Origin: a virus
Virus record (IMG/VR): IMGVR_UViG_3300034200_001536
Location: 1-64,000 of that record
Length of the DNA stretch: 64,000 nt
Strand: one strand, 5' to 3'
This document shows positions 19,301 through 28,046 of this stretch, in pieces (the first letter of the stretch is position 1; every line of letters starts with the position of its first letter). The position numbers and the translations under genes were made by a program. Under the pieces are notes generated by a model. It worked only from the letters and a program-made list of their open reading frames with translations, made no database searches and had not been told where the DNA came from.

Positions 19301-21988
19301 TCAGTTAACGATTATGATGGTGCTTATAATATTACTGATACGTTAAATAATTTTATATTTAATGATATTAACAATAGCGATAAAACATTAAAATTATCTA
19401 TTAATGGCGTTAAGAAATTATTGCCGTATAAAGGTTTTTATCCACAAGAAAGAACTGCTCAAATAGTAGATTTATTTCAAAAATCATTTTTTAATATTTC
19501 AATGAATGATATAACGGGCGGCTATCCGACTTATAGATATTATTCTGGTGTTTATGGAAAAAATTATGTTGACGCCGGCGGATGTCCAATAACACAGCAA
19601 ATGCAAACTTTGCTACAGCCATATTTTGCTCCCGGTATTTTATTTAATACTATTAAATCAGGAATTGCTGTAGATTGGCCGACTTATATTAGCGCTTCAG
19701 CGTATTCGTTTCTATTTGCTGCGCCATCCGAAGTTAAGTTTTTGCCTGCACCCGGTCACGGGACCTCATCTTTTGCAGTAACTTCTTTGACAGATAAAGT
19801 ACCAGTTTTAAATAAAAATTTTGATTTGAGAATACCTTTTGAATCTTTAATTGATTTAAGAGGATTTGAAGAGTCAGAAGAAACTATTTTATCTTATCTT
19901 GACCCAACTAGATATAATACAGAAACATTTTTAGATATGACTGCTTCTGGACTTTCATCAAATACGTATTCTGGTCATAGTATAAGAGCAAATCCTATAT
20001 TTTCTTTTAATAACAAATATTCTAAAAATAATCAATCTAGAAAATTTTTAGACAATAGATATACTTTAGCAATTAATAACTTTTTAGCTGAAACACCAAG
20101 ATTTTTCCTTCAAGACCAATCATTAACAAGTTTTACTAGTAATAATGATGTAGCCAATATTAGTTTTGAAGTTGGTAAACAGTATGAAATGTATGTTCAA
20201 ATAGAAAAAGAGCAAAATGTTAAGATGATACTAGATTCTCTAGATGATACAGCATACATTTATTCTTCTTCTACAACTCCATATATAACTTCTGGAAGTG
20301 GCGGATTTATAACTGGTACGCTTATTACTTCCTCAGCTAAATTTCCAGCTGCGTCATTGTTTGGTCCACCATCACAATATTTCGCTTCTTCTAGCGGTGA
20401 TGAATCCTTATTAGGTCATAAAGCTTATGACTCTCCAGCTTATGCCCCTTATGTTCCTCCGTATTATTATGGAGCACAAAGAGCTAAATTAACATTTATC
20501 CCAACAAGCGAAGTATATACGTCATATCAGGAAATTATTAATATGTTAACTGTTTCTTGTGAACAGGCAACAACTGAAATGACTGATTTCTTTTCTTCTT
20601 CTATAAATGAAATAAGTGGCGTTACAGCTTATTTAACTGGTTCTACAGCTTATGTCAATAGAATGCCGCTAACTTCTAGCATTAGATATGATATTTTGGT
20701 TGGAAAAAACCAAGTTAAATATGGTTTAGATGGTCAAGTAATAGATATTACTGATACTAATGATGTCGCTGCCAAATTGTGGCGTATACAAACCAAATTT
20801 GAAACACCGATATTAAACTTTAATACTGATTTAAATAAATCTGTTGATACTACAAGTACAACACTAAGCAGCACCAATAATAATATAACTTATGGAGGAA
20901 ATTATTATTTTGATATTCTCAATAATCAAACAACAAAATTTGGTTTTATGGGCATGTGGGGCGGTTATGCACAAACTGGCTCTAATAGTGGTATATCATT
21001 AAATATTATTAAGGGCAGAAACAAAGGACAATATAGAGATTTAGCAGAAACCTGTGGATTTAATGCGGAAACAAAATATGTTGGTCAAATAGCTGCTAAA
21101 AAAGAAATTAGTGAAGCAATCGTTATGATTCCTTTTACCAGAATTAAGAATCATAGAGAGGGAAAAGATGACACTAATTTTGATTTCACTAGGGCAAGAA
21201 CTATAAAAGAAATTATTGGCGAAAATGGAAAAACAAGCGATGTAGGCACAAATGGACCATATTATTTTGCAGTTGACCGTTTAGCTATAAACACAGTTTT
21301 AAGACAAAATGGCATTAATATTGATTTTAACAGCAACGTATCATATAGAGATTTAAAAAATATATTGTCTAATATTCAAACCGACAATTCTATTATAAAA
21401 ACAATGAAAGCTATGTCTAACTACGTATTACCTCCGCATTTAGATTGGCTCTATAACAGAAACATAAGTCCATTTGTTATGTATATGTTTGAGTTTAAAC
21501 ATGAATTGATGGGTGATGAATTGGCAGATATCTGGCAAGGAGTTATGCCTAAATCAGCCATGCAGGCAAGTTTAGATACAGTTGATATTGAACACGCTTT
21601 AAACGACCTTGAGTTCTTCCATGGCAAAAAATTACCAGATGATATTCAATGGAAAGTGTTTAAGGTAAAAAGACGTGCTAACTATTCATATGATAGTTTA
21701 GTAACTGGCGTGGAAGAAAGATTCAACTTCAAGAGTAAAGAATCAGAAGAATTAGTATATTCTTATAACTGGCCTTATGATTATTTCTCGTTGGTTGAAC
21801 TAGTTAATATTGAAGCAAGTCTCAATGTAAAACCAACTACGGTAATAGTAGAAACTACTGATGGGCAGCAAGTGGAGTTATCAAAAGATTCTAGGCAACA
21901 AACATTAACCGTACAAGAAGCTAAAAGGCAAACAGAAGCTACTAAAGAAGAATCAAGTATAAGTACCTTAAAAAACACTAAAGTATAA
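13391..21988 (+). CDS. Giant tail/baseplate protein (2865 aa) with LamG-like domains
   Basis: This is the longest gene in the window. Residues about 160-335 form a laminin-G/concanavalin-like domain (NTVEFWFKDDL ... WHHYAFSF ... YDEFRFWKTSRTSQQIYRNW). A second similar beta-sandwich appears at about 650-860 (LTIQAEAIFPKNP ... ISSIRFWFDYLSDTELETHS). Such folds usually bind carbohydrate. The centre is rich in Ser, Tyr and Asn; the C-terminal part (FKHELMGDELADIWQGVMP) recalls a conserved segment in very large structural proteins of T4-type marine phages, a memory I cannot check. Its location after gp6 suggests an outer wedge role comparable to T4 gp7 or gp10, possibly contacting the cell surface. 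Confidence 0.65.
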   Translation: MALKDLFGKTTEKVVTKQQLQDLYNQAESQEYVEQVLEDKERYLPVVDFSSASNFAHYGSAEKYYVDAIKNIYQNYPYDGSKKEKQEWRNGSSQLDLYIFDEIYPKTTGYVSLSSSATLSNVNGYRSSSAPQYIKIKGGPNPSSTGNFETANLYDLDANRESNLGITSYGNTVEFWFKDDLTSSNANYNYSYALFDLWNGITASSSDYTRLALTKISGSNKFAATYRSGSAGITEETLDYTFDSSTWHHYAFSFTNYNTNDLEVCLYVDGNQVLRSVYTGDGGINLANNAYLVANIGALRADLTSANTTSANLGPSYGSYDEFRFWKTSRTSQQIYRNWNTQIGGGANTDDANKDLGVYFKFNEGVVDNTDINDLDKICLDYSGRVSNGTIINYVVSSKNTGSAIDTYFGVTQENKDPIVFSGNPLVQSILETYTDLGFQHDQNNTSNIYKTFPAWITEEAEKKGYQDLSQLIQIISSYFDTLYLQIESLPTIKNLDYDTQSGKPKPFAKSLLSSNGFQNLELFNDTTFLEDVLSRNDSAEFQEKLHSVKNSIYQNIYNNLSYIYKSKGTEKSLRNLIRCFGVDDDLVKINLYADNAQYNLENKYTYTTTTKKFVDFNNPDRNTGYIYQKAKTGDSNTYAFIPGSAADYLDHVPLTIQAEAIFPKNPIIDSDNYNVNNFETSSLYGVHTALGDPNDFSWGGDEFNFQVYSVRKSIGSEEAYFLVTGSFAGYPIQLSSRIFKDVYDNQKWNFAVRIKPENYPHNNLASGSGESDYIFEFVGINSIADSIDNSFSLTASVPNFNMTTALAKNKRVYAGAHYTDFDNTRLEHRTDVKISSIRFWFDYLSDTELETHSYNAANVGRQYPNWPATFIASLSGSLASNAPITKLDTLALHWNFFNVSSSDTNGQFIVEDVSSGSLDSVSQYGLDWFGGIAKYQFPGFADEFLANDSQVVNKEYVFSAKQQNPETLNGNDLVQILDTDDVTRTKDSKPIQYYISIEKSMAQVLNDEIMNWFATIKSYNNLIGDPLQRYKQEYTGLQHLRELFFSKVDNTISFEKFFEFYKWIDSSLSMMINQLVPASANSSDKVRNMVESHMLERSKYVNKLPTIEFKGNPKSTPAISHLNYSYKEQAAYPNNLTDDVTVSRYYNFKPQWLKQRAIRNETPVDTVLQPTNDIDREILRQVINEKNLDSVPRLYSVDTNSNYDGKRDETRIFTQTYRLLTDKLLVIEDTIEPVNIANNLFTSQFIFASASVTASGQIIQPIKKKGNYYNAYEYVFIPGRTNNNKSFIDLEGNVSGSSSVSPLGFTDRTLPVRSVNKQIIVERFSAPGGPEVNSRGAMDTAAEEYSVYNSLNYRNFRVRKVLNAWLAESSSIDENYPSYHKVNKNTARYPGDDNNTYTNTQNDNEFVVHAIPRSDSQYAWITASLSGGANFTSYISEFDNISASYQFISSSNWTFTNLPFVNFRYFGNSNDDILTDKIYDITTNTISGGELFGAFTFIGTHFYLTSLNGPYQYPSWKQIRNAENPLSIISRKNNNILIQDAPKQKTKYVNGKAESYLNTREQTFTTFKEPPVSYNKPMMQKIVISGSSDPIELVTTYDNNKERFVNIDLAKRTGVGLRDELQTHDILVSLERDKVYEPSPEIIEAEYTAQIYPAKENTGLKETRSRPNYAEVAGTGSNGYDRNSGEIRSFWKDSIIDRRRTNAFYSSTKTGSLNNLNIAQLSGTYISSSYSGTIRHKSGSLYRVPSVADFNVTTSVNKNYDSYYDSVFSLDNSSSYSYQSQITFYNPSSSFNTIYNIFSSSYGDLAGFDELEARQLLTYQDGEYYDQAITRSSDQTEVVQYFKYNVSGNIVRPRAAYVNKIHYPSSFSRILFVTGAFSILPTNSSTSINYTRTFINEGMLHKTNQLAGKNPWYNSYEDFFADLKPLSQDKTLLPEYTFSEHADYFIKDNNGDFKIAPPNNYISFIGSDVSVNDYDGAYNITDTLNNFIFNDINNSDKTLKLSINGVKKLLPYKGFYPQERTAQIVDLFQKSFFNISMNDITGGYPTYRYYSGVYGKNYVDAGGCPITQQMQTLLQPYFAPGILFNTIKSGIAVDWPTYISASAYSFLFAAPSEVKFLPAPGHGTSSFAVTSLTDKVPVLNKNFDLRIPFESLIDLRGFEESEETILSYLDPTRYNTETFLDMTASGLSSNTYSGHSIRANPIFSFNNKYSKNNQSRKFLDNRYTLAINNFLAETPRFFLQDQSLTSFTSNNDVANISFEVGKQYEMYVQIEKEQNVKMILDSLDDTAYIYSSSTTPYITSGSGGFITGTLITSSAKFPAASLFGPPSQYFASSSGDESLLGHKAYDSPAYAPYVPPYYYGAQRAKLTFIPTSEVYTSYQEIINMLTVSCEQATTEMTDFFSSSINEISGVTAYLTGSTAYVNRMPLTSSIRYDILVGKNQVKYGLDGQVIDITDTNDVAAKLWRIQTKFETPILNFNTDLNKSVDTTSTTLSSTNNNITYGGNYYFDILNNQTTKFGFMGMWGGYAQTGSNSGISLNIIKGRNKGQYRDLAETCGFNAETKYVGQIAAKKEISEAIVMIPFTRIKNHREGKDDTNFDFTRARTIKEIIGENGKTSDVGTNGPYYFAVDRLAINTVLRQNGINIDFNSNVSYRDLKNILSNIQTDNSIIKTMKAMSNYVLPPHLDWLYNRNISPFVMYMFEFKHELMGDELADIWQGVMPKSAMQASLDTVDIEHALNDLEFFHGKKLPDDIQWKVFKVKRRANYSYDSLVTGVEERFNFKSKESEELVYSYNWPYDYFSLVELVNIEASLNVKPTTVIVETTDGQQVELSKDSRQQTLTVQEAKRQTEATKEESSISTLKNTKV

Positions 21989-21990
21989 CA

Positions 21991-22932
21991 ATGTCTTTTT
22001 TTGATGATAAACAGGAAATTATTAAATTAGAATTAACCACTTATGGTAGATTTCTTCTATCAAGAGGTAAATTCAAGCCTGTTTATTATGCTTTTTATGA
22101 TGATGATGTTATATATGACTCTTTATACGGTAGTCTTTCTGAATCGCAAAATAGCATTCAAGATAGAGTATTTGATGAAACGCCTTCTTTAAAGCCACAA
22201 ACGACATATACAAGTATTGAAGATAGTGTAAAATTAAATAAATTAGTTTTAAGAGAGATAGATAAATTAAAAGAAGAAGAGTCACAAATTAGTGCAGATA
22301 AGAATTATGCTCTTTCTTTACCATTAGCTAATTCTTCATTAAGTTCTGATTACAGTCCCGCTTGGTCATTGTCCCTTATAAGCGGCTCTATTTCTTCTTC
22401 ACAGCCTTATATAGACAATAGCGATGGTTTATCAGGAAGTTTACAGCCTTACTTAAAAGTACCACAAATAAATCTTATTGATAATGTATATGACATAAAG
22501 ACTAAAAAAAATGAGTTTTCTTTAGATAATGGTTATGAATTTGTTACTGTTGAAGTATCTGGAAATGACCAATATGTATATTCAATGAAAAATAGTAATA
22601 TAATACTAAGTCTTTTAGAGGCAAATGTTGATAATCTAACTAAGAATTTTGATATAGAAGTTTTTGTTGAAGAAGAAGAAAAAATATTAGGTCGTGATGA
22701 AACAAAAAAAACCTTAAAACAGTTGAATTTTAAAAAAGATTCCGTATCTATCGTCAACAATATTTTATTAGACACTCCTATTACATTTGAAATACAAGAA
22801 GACGAAAATTATGTTGAATATTATTTTGAATTAACAATTGACGATGAAATAGAATTGCCACCACAACAAAATATTTCTACAAACACCTATCAATCAAATG
22901 TTAAGGGTGGTCCATTTGGAGTAGATTGCTAA
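21991..22932 (+). CDS. Tail/baseplate structural protein (paralogous N-terminus to the 28047 gene)
   Basis: The 313-residue product starts IKLELTTYGRFLLSRGKFKP, followed by an Asp-rich turn (FYDDDVIYDSLYG). The same arrangement appears at the start of the gene at 28047 (LTDTGRMRLAKGDGSFRIAK ... GDDEIDYSLY), so the two share an N-terminal domain. The rest is beta-rich with an acidic C-terminal half. Its stop overlaps the next gene's ATG (TAATG), implying coupled translation. Function beyond virion structure is unknown. Confidence 0.6.
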   Translation: MSFFDDKQEIIKLELTTYGRFLLSRGKFKPVYYAFYDDDVIYDSLYGSLSESQNSIQDRVFDETPSLKPQTTYTSIEDSVKLNKLVLREIDKLKEEESQISADKNYALSLPLANSSLSSDYSPAWSLSLISGSISSSQPYIDNSDGLSGSLQPYLKVPQINLIDNVYDIKTKKNEFSLDNGYEFVTVEVSGNDQYVYSMKNSNIILSLLEANVDNLTKNFDIEVFVEEEEKILGRDETKKTLKQLNFKKDSVSIVNNILLDTPITFEIQEDENYVEYYFELTIDDEIELPPQQNISTNTYQSNVKGGPFGVDC

Positions 22933-25900
22933 TGTTTTATAATTTAACAGATGCCCAAGTGGCAAAAATAAAATCTAATTTTTATCCTCAAGAAGAATTC
23001 AAAGGACAATTTTTAAGAAGAGTTATTGTAAATGATTATGGAACTGATAACGCTGATAATTCTGTAAGAATTGTCTATAATTTTAAAGATGGTCTTCAAA
23101 AAGACGAATCTGGCAATCAAATATATAAAGTTTTTAATAATCTTCAAGCTAAAAAATATATGAAACTTAAGATATTCGAAATCTTAAGCCAAAATATGTT
23201 AGATGAATTAAAATCTACAGACGAAATAGATATATTTAACGATATAGCAACATTAGAAAATGTAATTAATAAGTATGGCGCTTTAAGTAGAGATTTATCA
23301 CCTTCTTATGATTTTATAGGCGATAAAGTAGACCCTAATTTACACATAAAAGAAAAAGATGGTTCTATTAATTTAGTCTATGAAGTAACTTTTCTTTTAG
23401 CAAGAGCAAAAATAAATTTTCTTTCTATTGGAGCAGTATTTTATTTTGATAAAGAAGCTTATTTAAGCGACCAAAGCGTAGACGAAAGATTTATAGATAA
23501 AAGAATTTTATTAGATACATTAAACGTTTACAATTTATATTCTGACAATATATTAATAAAGGACGCTCCAGTTCAAGATTTACGTATTATTAAATCGGTT
23601 TTTAAGGCTAGTAACGATTTTAATAATCTTTTAAATATTATTAATTCTGATACAGTATATAACAAGCTTTTAGCCGTTAAACAACATAAAAATAAAGATT
23701 TTACAAAATCGAACACTTCTTTAGAGAACGACGAAGAGGCTAAAAGTGATATAGCAAAATATAATACCGCTATAGCAAAAAAGAAATATTTCTCAAACGT
23801 TTATTTTTCCAGAAATTCGAATAAGTTTCTTGGTTTTATTTTTAATTTAGATTATGAATCTTTAATTAAAGATAATTCTGCGTATGCAGCATTAATTAAT
23901 AGAACATCTTTAACAAAAGATTTTACTGATAAATGTAAAATTTCTTCTATAAAAATACTACGTAGAAAAATAGAAAAAAAATCTTTAGATAAAATATTAA
24001 TAAAAAAAGACACTACAATTAGTTTAGTGGATTCTGGAGAGCCAAAAACAAATAAAATTATTACTGAAATAGACACAAATTCAGCAGCTATTAAAGAAAT
24101 TAATTTAAAAACTGGCGCTAAGGCATATAGAACCTTTGCTGTTACTGATAAAACGGTCTTTTTTGAAAATAAGGCTTTATATCAATACGGCGTTGAGGTA
24201 CAGATAGCTGATTCTATAAACCAATATTTAATTTCCTTGGCAGATGATTTATCGGCCCAGTTACCAAATTTAAAAAATTATCTTGAAGAGACTAATAAAG
24301 TAGTTCGTATATCATACAGCGATGATGATGGTTATTCTATAGAAAACTCTTATGACCCATTAAAAAATACATTTACATCCAAATTTATTAATAGTTTTAA
24401 TGAAAAAAGAGTTGTTAAAGATTCAAATAATGTTGTTATAAAAGAATTACCCTCTTATAAAGATATAGTATCTAATGCTGGGGAGATTTTTGTTAATACT
24501 CTGTTAACAATTGGCTTATTAAAAGAAACAAATAAAGATAATTTTATAGATGTAATTGTTAATACATTAAATCCTATTAATTCAAATGCAAGTATAATAC
24601 AAAACTTTATTAATTCTTATCAAAGATTAATTAATGAAATTAATAGGCTTGCTAGAAACAATAAAAATAATACCTTTACTATTCAAAATTGGTTTATTAA
24701 TGACTACATAGATTCTACACAGGTAATTAATATCGGTTATAAATTTATAAGCCCAGAAAATTATCAAGGCTTAGGTCTTATTACATCTTTTAATTTAGCG
24801 TCTAGAGTTAATGAAGAATTAAACAAGTATGCGTTAAACCCCCAATCCGATTCAGCAGATTACGAAAATAAAAAATATTGTTTTCTATCTCCAAATATAA
24901 TTTATTCTAAAAGCAAAATAGTTAATATGCAAAATTTTGCAGAAAATGCTGAAGCTGTTACAAATTTAGACTTTATTGATTTAGAATTAGATATTAAAAA
25001 TAATAATTATTTTGGTCCAAATGTTATAGATAATACAAATATTAATAGCGAAAAAAGCAATAATACTGCTGATGTAAAAACAAACAAGTTATCTGTAGCG
25101 GGTAGTGTATTGGCGAATGCGTTTTCTATACACACAAAAAATCTTTTTGTTAAAACTACTGATAATCAAACTGTAAAAGAGCAAGAAAAAAATATTAAAA
25201 ATAAAAATGTAGATTTGTCATACTTGATGTTAGGTTTGTCTAAACAATATGATTTAACAAAAAATACTTATTTTAAAACAGTTAACAATAATAACAATGT
25301 TTTAAATAAAAATGATATTTTTTATAACTTAAACACTTCTCTAATTAATGATTTAAAAAATAAAGATATATTAAATAATCCTACTCCCACTAATGAAATA
25401 GCTTCTTTTGAACAAAATAAATTAAATTTACTGTCACCAGAAGTGCCAATACATATTAATTTATTGCTTGATGATAATGATAGATGTAAATTATTAAATA
25501 AAAGCCAAAATTATAAAAAATCTTTAGAATTGAATTCAAAATTTCAATTTTTATTTAACACCCTACACTCATTAGAAATAATGGAATATTCTGATAAAAG
25601 CACCTATAACGAAAACTGGTCTTTATTAACAAAAGAAAAATTATCTTCTTTAGAAATAAATTCTACATATCTTTGTAGATTGAGAAATTATCGTAATAAC
25701 ACTTTTGGTATTGAAGGTTATGAGCGTATAAAACTACCAGTATACGAACAATATTTTCTATTATTTAACTTAAACATTTCAAATGTTCTTAATAATTTAA
25801 GAACTCCCGAAATTACTAAAGATATCGTTAAACGTGATATAATCAATAAATTAACATTAAAAAATAACGTCGCTGTACAAATTAGTCCACCTGTCCCTAA

Positions 25901-25985
25901 TCAGAATTCACAAATAGATACAAAAAAGGTAATAAAAGCGTTTGGTCGTGAAAAAATAAACGTCCGCTTAGCTCCTAAAAAATAA
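22932..25985 (+). CDS. Large tail structural protein (1017 aa), function unknown
   Basis: I place the start at the ATG at 22932, which overlaps the previous stop (TAATG), with GGAG about ten bases upstream. A TTG two codons earlier is open but less likely. The protein is rich in Lys, Asn and Asp, with alternating helical and strand segments and many DNN-like loops. No known domain or catalytic motif was recognised. It sits between two other tail genes and ends 14 bases before the next, which has its own Shine-Dalgarno (AAAGGAG). Confidence 0.6.
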   Translation: MFYNLTDAQVAKIKSNFYPQEEFKGQFLRRVIVNDYGTDNADNSVRIVYNFKDGLQKDESGNQIYKVFNNLQAKKYMKLKIFEILSQNMLDELKSTDEIDIFNDIATLENVINKYGALSRDLSPSYDFIGDKVDPNLHIKEKDGSINLVYEVTFLLARAKINFLSIGAVFYFDKEAYLSDQSVDERFIDKRILLDTLNVYNLYSDNILIKDAPVQDLRIIKSVFKASNDFNNLLNIINSDTVYNKLLAVKQHKNKDFTKSNTSLENDEEAKSDIAKYNTAIAKKKYFSNVYFSRNSNKFLGFIFNLDYESLIKDNSAYAALINRTSLTKDFTDKCKISSIKILRRKIEKKSLDKILIKKDTTISLVDSGEPKTNKIITEIDTNSAAIKEINLKTGAKAYRTFAVTDKTVFFENKALYQYGVEVQIADSINQYLISLADDLSAQLPNLKNYLEETNKVVRISYSDDDGYSIENSYDPLKNTFTSKFINSFNEKRVVKDSNNVVIKELPSYKDIVSNAGEIFVNTLLTIGLLKETNKDNFIDVIVNTLNPINSNASIIQNFINSYQRLINEINRLARNNKNNTFTIQNWFINDYIDSTQVINIGYKFISPENYQGLGLITSFNLASRVNEELNKYALNPQSDSADYENKKYCFLSPNIIYSKSKIVNMQNFAENAEAVTNLDFIDLELDIKNNNYFGPNVIDNTNINSEKSNNTADVKTNKLSVAGSVLANAFSIHTKNLFVKTTDNQTVKEQEKNIKNKNVDLSYLMLGLSKQYDLTKNTYFKTVNNNNNVLNKNDIFYNLNTSLINDLKNKDILNNPTPTNEIASFEQNKLNLLSPEVPIHINLLLDDNDRCKLLNKSQNYKKSLELNSKFQFLFNTLHSLEIMEYSDKSTYNENWSLLTKEKLSSLEINSTYLCRLRNYRNNTFGIEGYERIKLPVYEQYFLLFNLNISNVLNNLRTPEITKDIVKRDIINKLTLKNNVAVQISPPVPNQNSQIDTKKVIKAFGREKINVRLAPKK

Positions 25986-25999
25986 AGGAGAGTAAATAA

Positions 26000-27985
26000 A
26001 TGTCTAAAATAGGCAAAAAATATAATTTTTTTTCTGATGATGCTTTGAAAATACAAAATTTTTATTCTTATCTCTTGAATTTAAGAAGAGAAAATATCAA
26101 TTTAACAGTTGATGAAAAATACGATGAAAATAGCAAATCTTATACTGGCAGTATAAATTTATCAGGTCCGAGAGAAACTTTAGAAAAAATATTAAATTTA
26201 ACAGAGTTTTTAGACTTTATTAGTCCTAGAAGATTAAGAAAAAGTACAGTTTTTTCTACCAATACGCATTATGAAGAGTTATTAGAACTAACTAATGTTA
26301 AATTATCTTCTTCTTTTGATGGATTAAATTTGTATAAATTTCAATCACCTTTGGAATATAACTTCTTAGTCAAAAATTATGAATCTTATTTAAATCAAAA
26401 CAATAATATTTCTGAAACAGCATTACCTTATTATTACGACGTTTTAGCTGAATTTGTACAAAATGATAATTTTCAAGGATTTGAAGGAACTTCATTTTAT
26501 GAAAATCCTAAAAATATTATTACAACAAATAATAGACCTGAATTAATAACAAATATAATTCCGTCATACGTAAATGTTGACAATGAGTTAATACAAATAG
26601 ACAATTATTTAACAAAATTTGATATTTACAAAGAACAATTTCCATTTTATACCGATATAAAATTTAGTACGCACGAAAAAGATGAAAACAATATATCAGA
26701 CGCTCTTCAGCAAAAAAATTTATATACTGATTTATTAGAAATTGCTTCTAAAGGAACAAATAGTCAATTATTTTTTAAAAACTCTATCGCAAATACGTCT
26801 TCTATTATAAAAGTTAAAGAGGCAGATTTAAATGAATTTTTAACACAAACATTAGATACATTTGCAAACAATGATTTTACATTTATATTTGATATAAATT
26901 CAAGAGTTGATAATAAAGCAAGGTCTTTTTTAGAAGTTTTACAAAATAAAGAAGAATATTCTGAAATTGTCGGCTATCATCTTAAAAAATTTGATGGTAC
27001 CACGAATACATTAATTCAAGAATGGTACTTACCTAATGTATCAGAGAAAGATTATAAATGGATAGATACTCAAATAAAATATAATAAAACTTATACATAT
27101 AAACTTGATTTAATTGTTTTATCTTTTTCAACAGAATTTATTTTTAGCGACCCAGAATTAATAAGAAAAAATTTAATTATTAATTTTACCAATAAGCCTT
27201 TAATAAAAGTATATGTATTAGATGCGTTAACAAATTCGTCTAATATTACTTTAGGAGCTTCTTATACAAATAAGTTATTAGATTATCCACCATTGGACCC
27301 TGAAATTGAAATTGTTCCTTTTATAAACGTGGCAAATCAAATAAAAATTAATCTTAATACCTCTACTGGTAAAAAAACTATACCAGCAATTGTTTTTTCT
27401 GCTACTGAACAAATCGATAAAAATGATTTAAAATTAGCACAAAATAAAAATCCAACTGATACACTAGTGACTTTTCAAGCGGACGAACCTAATACGTCTT
27501 TTGAGATTTATAGATTAGATTTCAAACCATCAAGTTATGAAGATTTTTTTGGTAATCGCTTAGCGTTAATTTCAACTGAAAATTCATCTGCTGGCTCTTA
27601 TTTAGATACTATACAACAAAATAAAAAATATTATTATATTGCGAGAGGGGTGGATTTTCATAATCACGTATCTAATCCAACTCCTTTATATGAAGTGGAA
27701 TTAATAAATGATAATGGACTTATTATTCCTATAATAAATGTAGTCGATTTTGATAAAAAACAAAATTTCAAACAATCAAATAAAAGTTTTAAACGTTATC
27801 TTAAAATACAACCAGCCTTAAGACATAGACTAATAAATACTGAAATTTTATCTTCTGGTAAAATAGAATTAGGTAGTGATGAAATAACCCCTTGGAACAA
27901 AAACTTTAAAATACGTGTTACTTCTAAGTCTACAGGTAAAAAAATAGACATAAACTTAACATTTAAATACAATAAACTATCATAA
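26000..27985 (+). CDS. Tail structural protein with a fibronectin-III-like domain
   Basis: The 661-residue product has an N-terminal alpha/beta region and, at about residues 440-575, a stretch with fibronectin-type-III spacing: SFEIYRLDFKPSSYEDFFGN ... LDTIQQNKKYYYIARGVDFH ... SNPTPLYEVEL. In phage tails such domains usually mediate protein contacts or surface binding. The upstream site is AAAGGAGAG. The gene belongs to the run of outer-baseplate proteins; after it comes a 61-base gap with a late box. Confidence 0.6.
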   Translation: MSKIGKKYNFFSDDALKIQNFYSYLLNLRRENINLTVDEKYDENSKSYTGSINLSGPRETLEKILNLTEFLDFISPRRLRKSTVFSTNTHYEELLELTNVKLSSSFDGLNLYKFQSPLEYNFLVKNYESYLNQNNNISETALPYYYDVLAEFVQNDNFQGFEGTSFYENPKNIITTNNRPELITNIIPSYVNVDNELIQIDNYLTKFDIYKEQFPFYTDIKFSTHEKDENNISDALQQKNLYTDLLEIASKGTNSQLFFKNSIANTSSIIKVKEADLNEFLTQTLDTFANNDFTFIFDINSRVDNKARSFLEVLQNKEEYSEIVGYHLKKFDGTTNTLIQEWYLPNVSEKDYKWIDTQIKYNKTYTYKLDLIVLSFSTEFIFSDPELIRKNLIINFTNKPLIKVYVLDALTNSSNITLGASYTNKLLDYPPLDPEIEIVPFINVANQIKINLNTSTGKKTIPAIVFSATEQIDKNDLKLAQNKNPTDTLVTFQADEPNTSFEIYRLDFKPSSYEDFFGNRLALISTENSSAGSYLDTIQQNKKYYYIARGVDFHNHVSNPTPLYEVELINDNGLIIPIINVVDFDKKQNFKQSNKSFKRYLKIQPALRHRLINTEILSSGKIELGSDEITPWNKNFKIRVTSKSTGKKIDINLTFKYNKLS

Positions 27986-28006
27986 AGAAATAACAAATAA
28001 ATATTT

Positions 28007-28029
28007 GATACTATTTATAGAAAAGTATC
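28007..28029 (+). promoter_or_regulatory. Late-promoter-like box inside a GATACT/AGTATC inverted repeat
   Basis: CTATTTATA (28011-28019) lies 27 bases before the ATG at 28047. It is embedded in an inverted repeat, GATACT (28007-28012) and AGTATC (28024-28029), with an 11-base spacer. The box is the common late motif of this window. The surrounding repeat is seen only here and might be a regulator site or chance. Confidence 0.5.
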
Positions 28030-28046
28030 AAAAAGGATAAAAAAAC

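Noticed and set aside
22926-22931. TTG start six bases upstream for the 1017-residue tail gene
   Set aside because: The ATG at 22932 overlaps the previous stop in the usual TAATG arrangement and is the simpler start.
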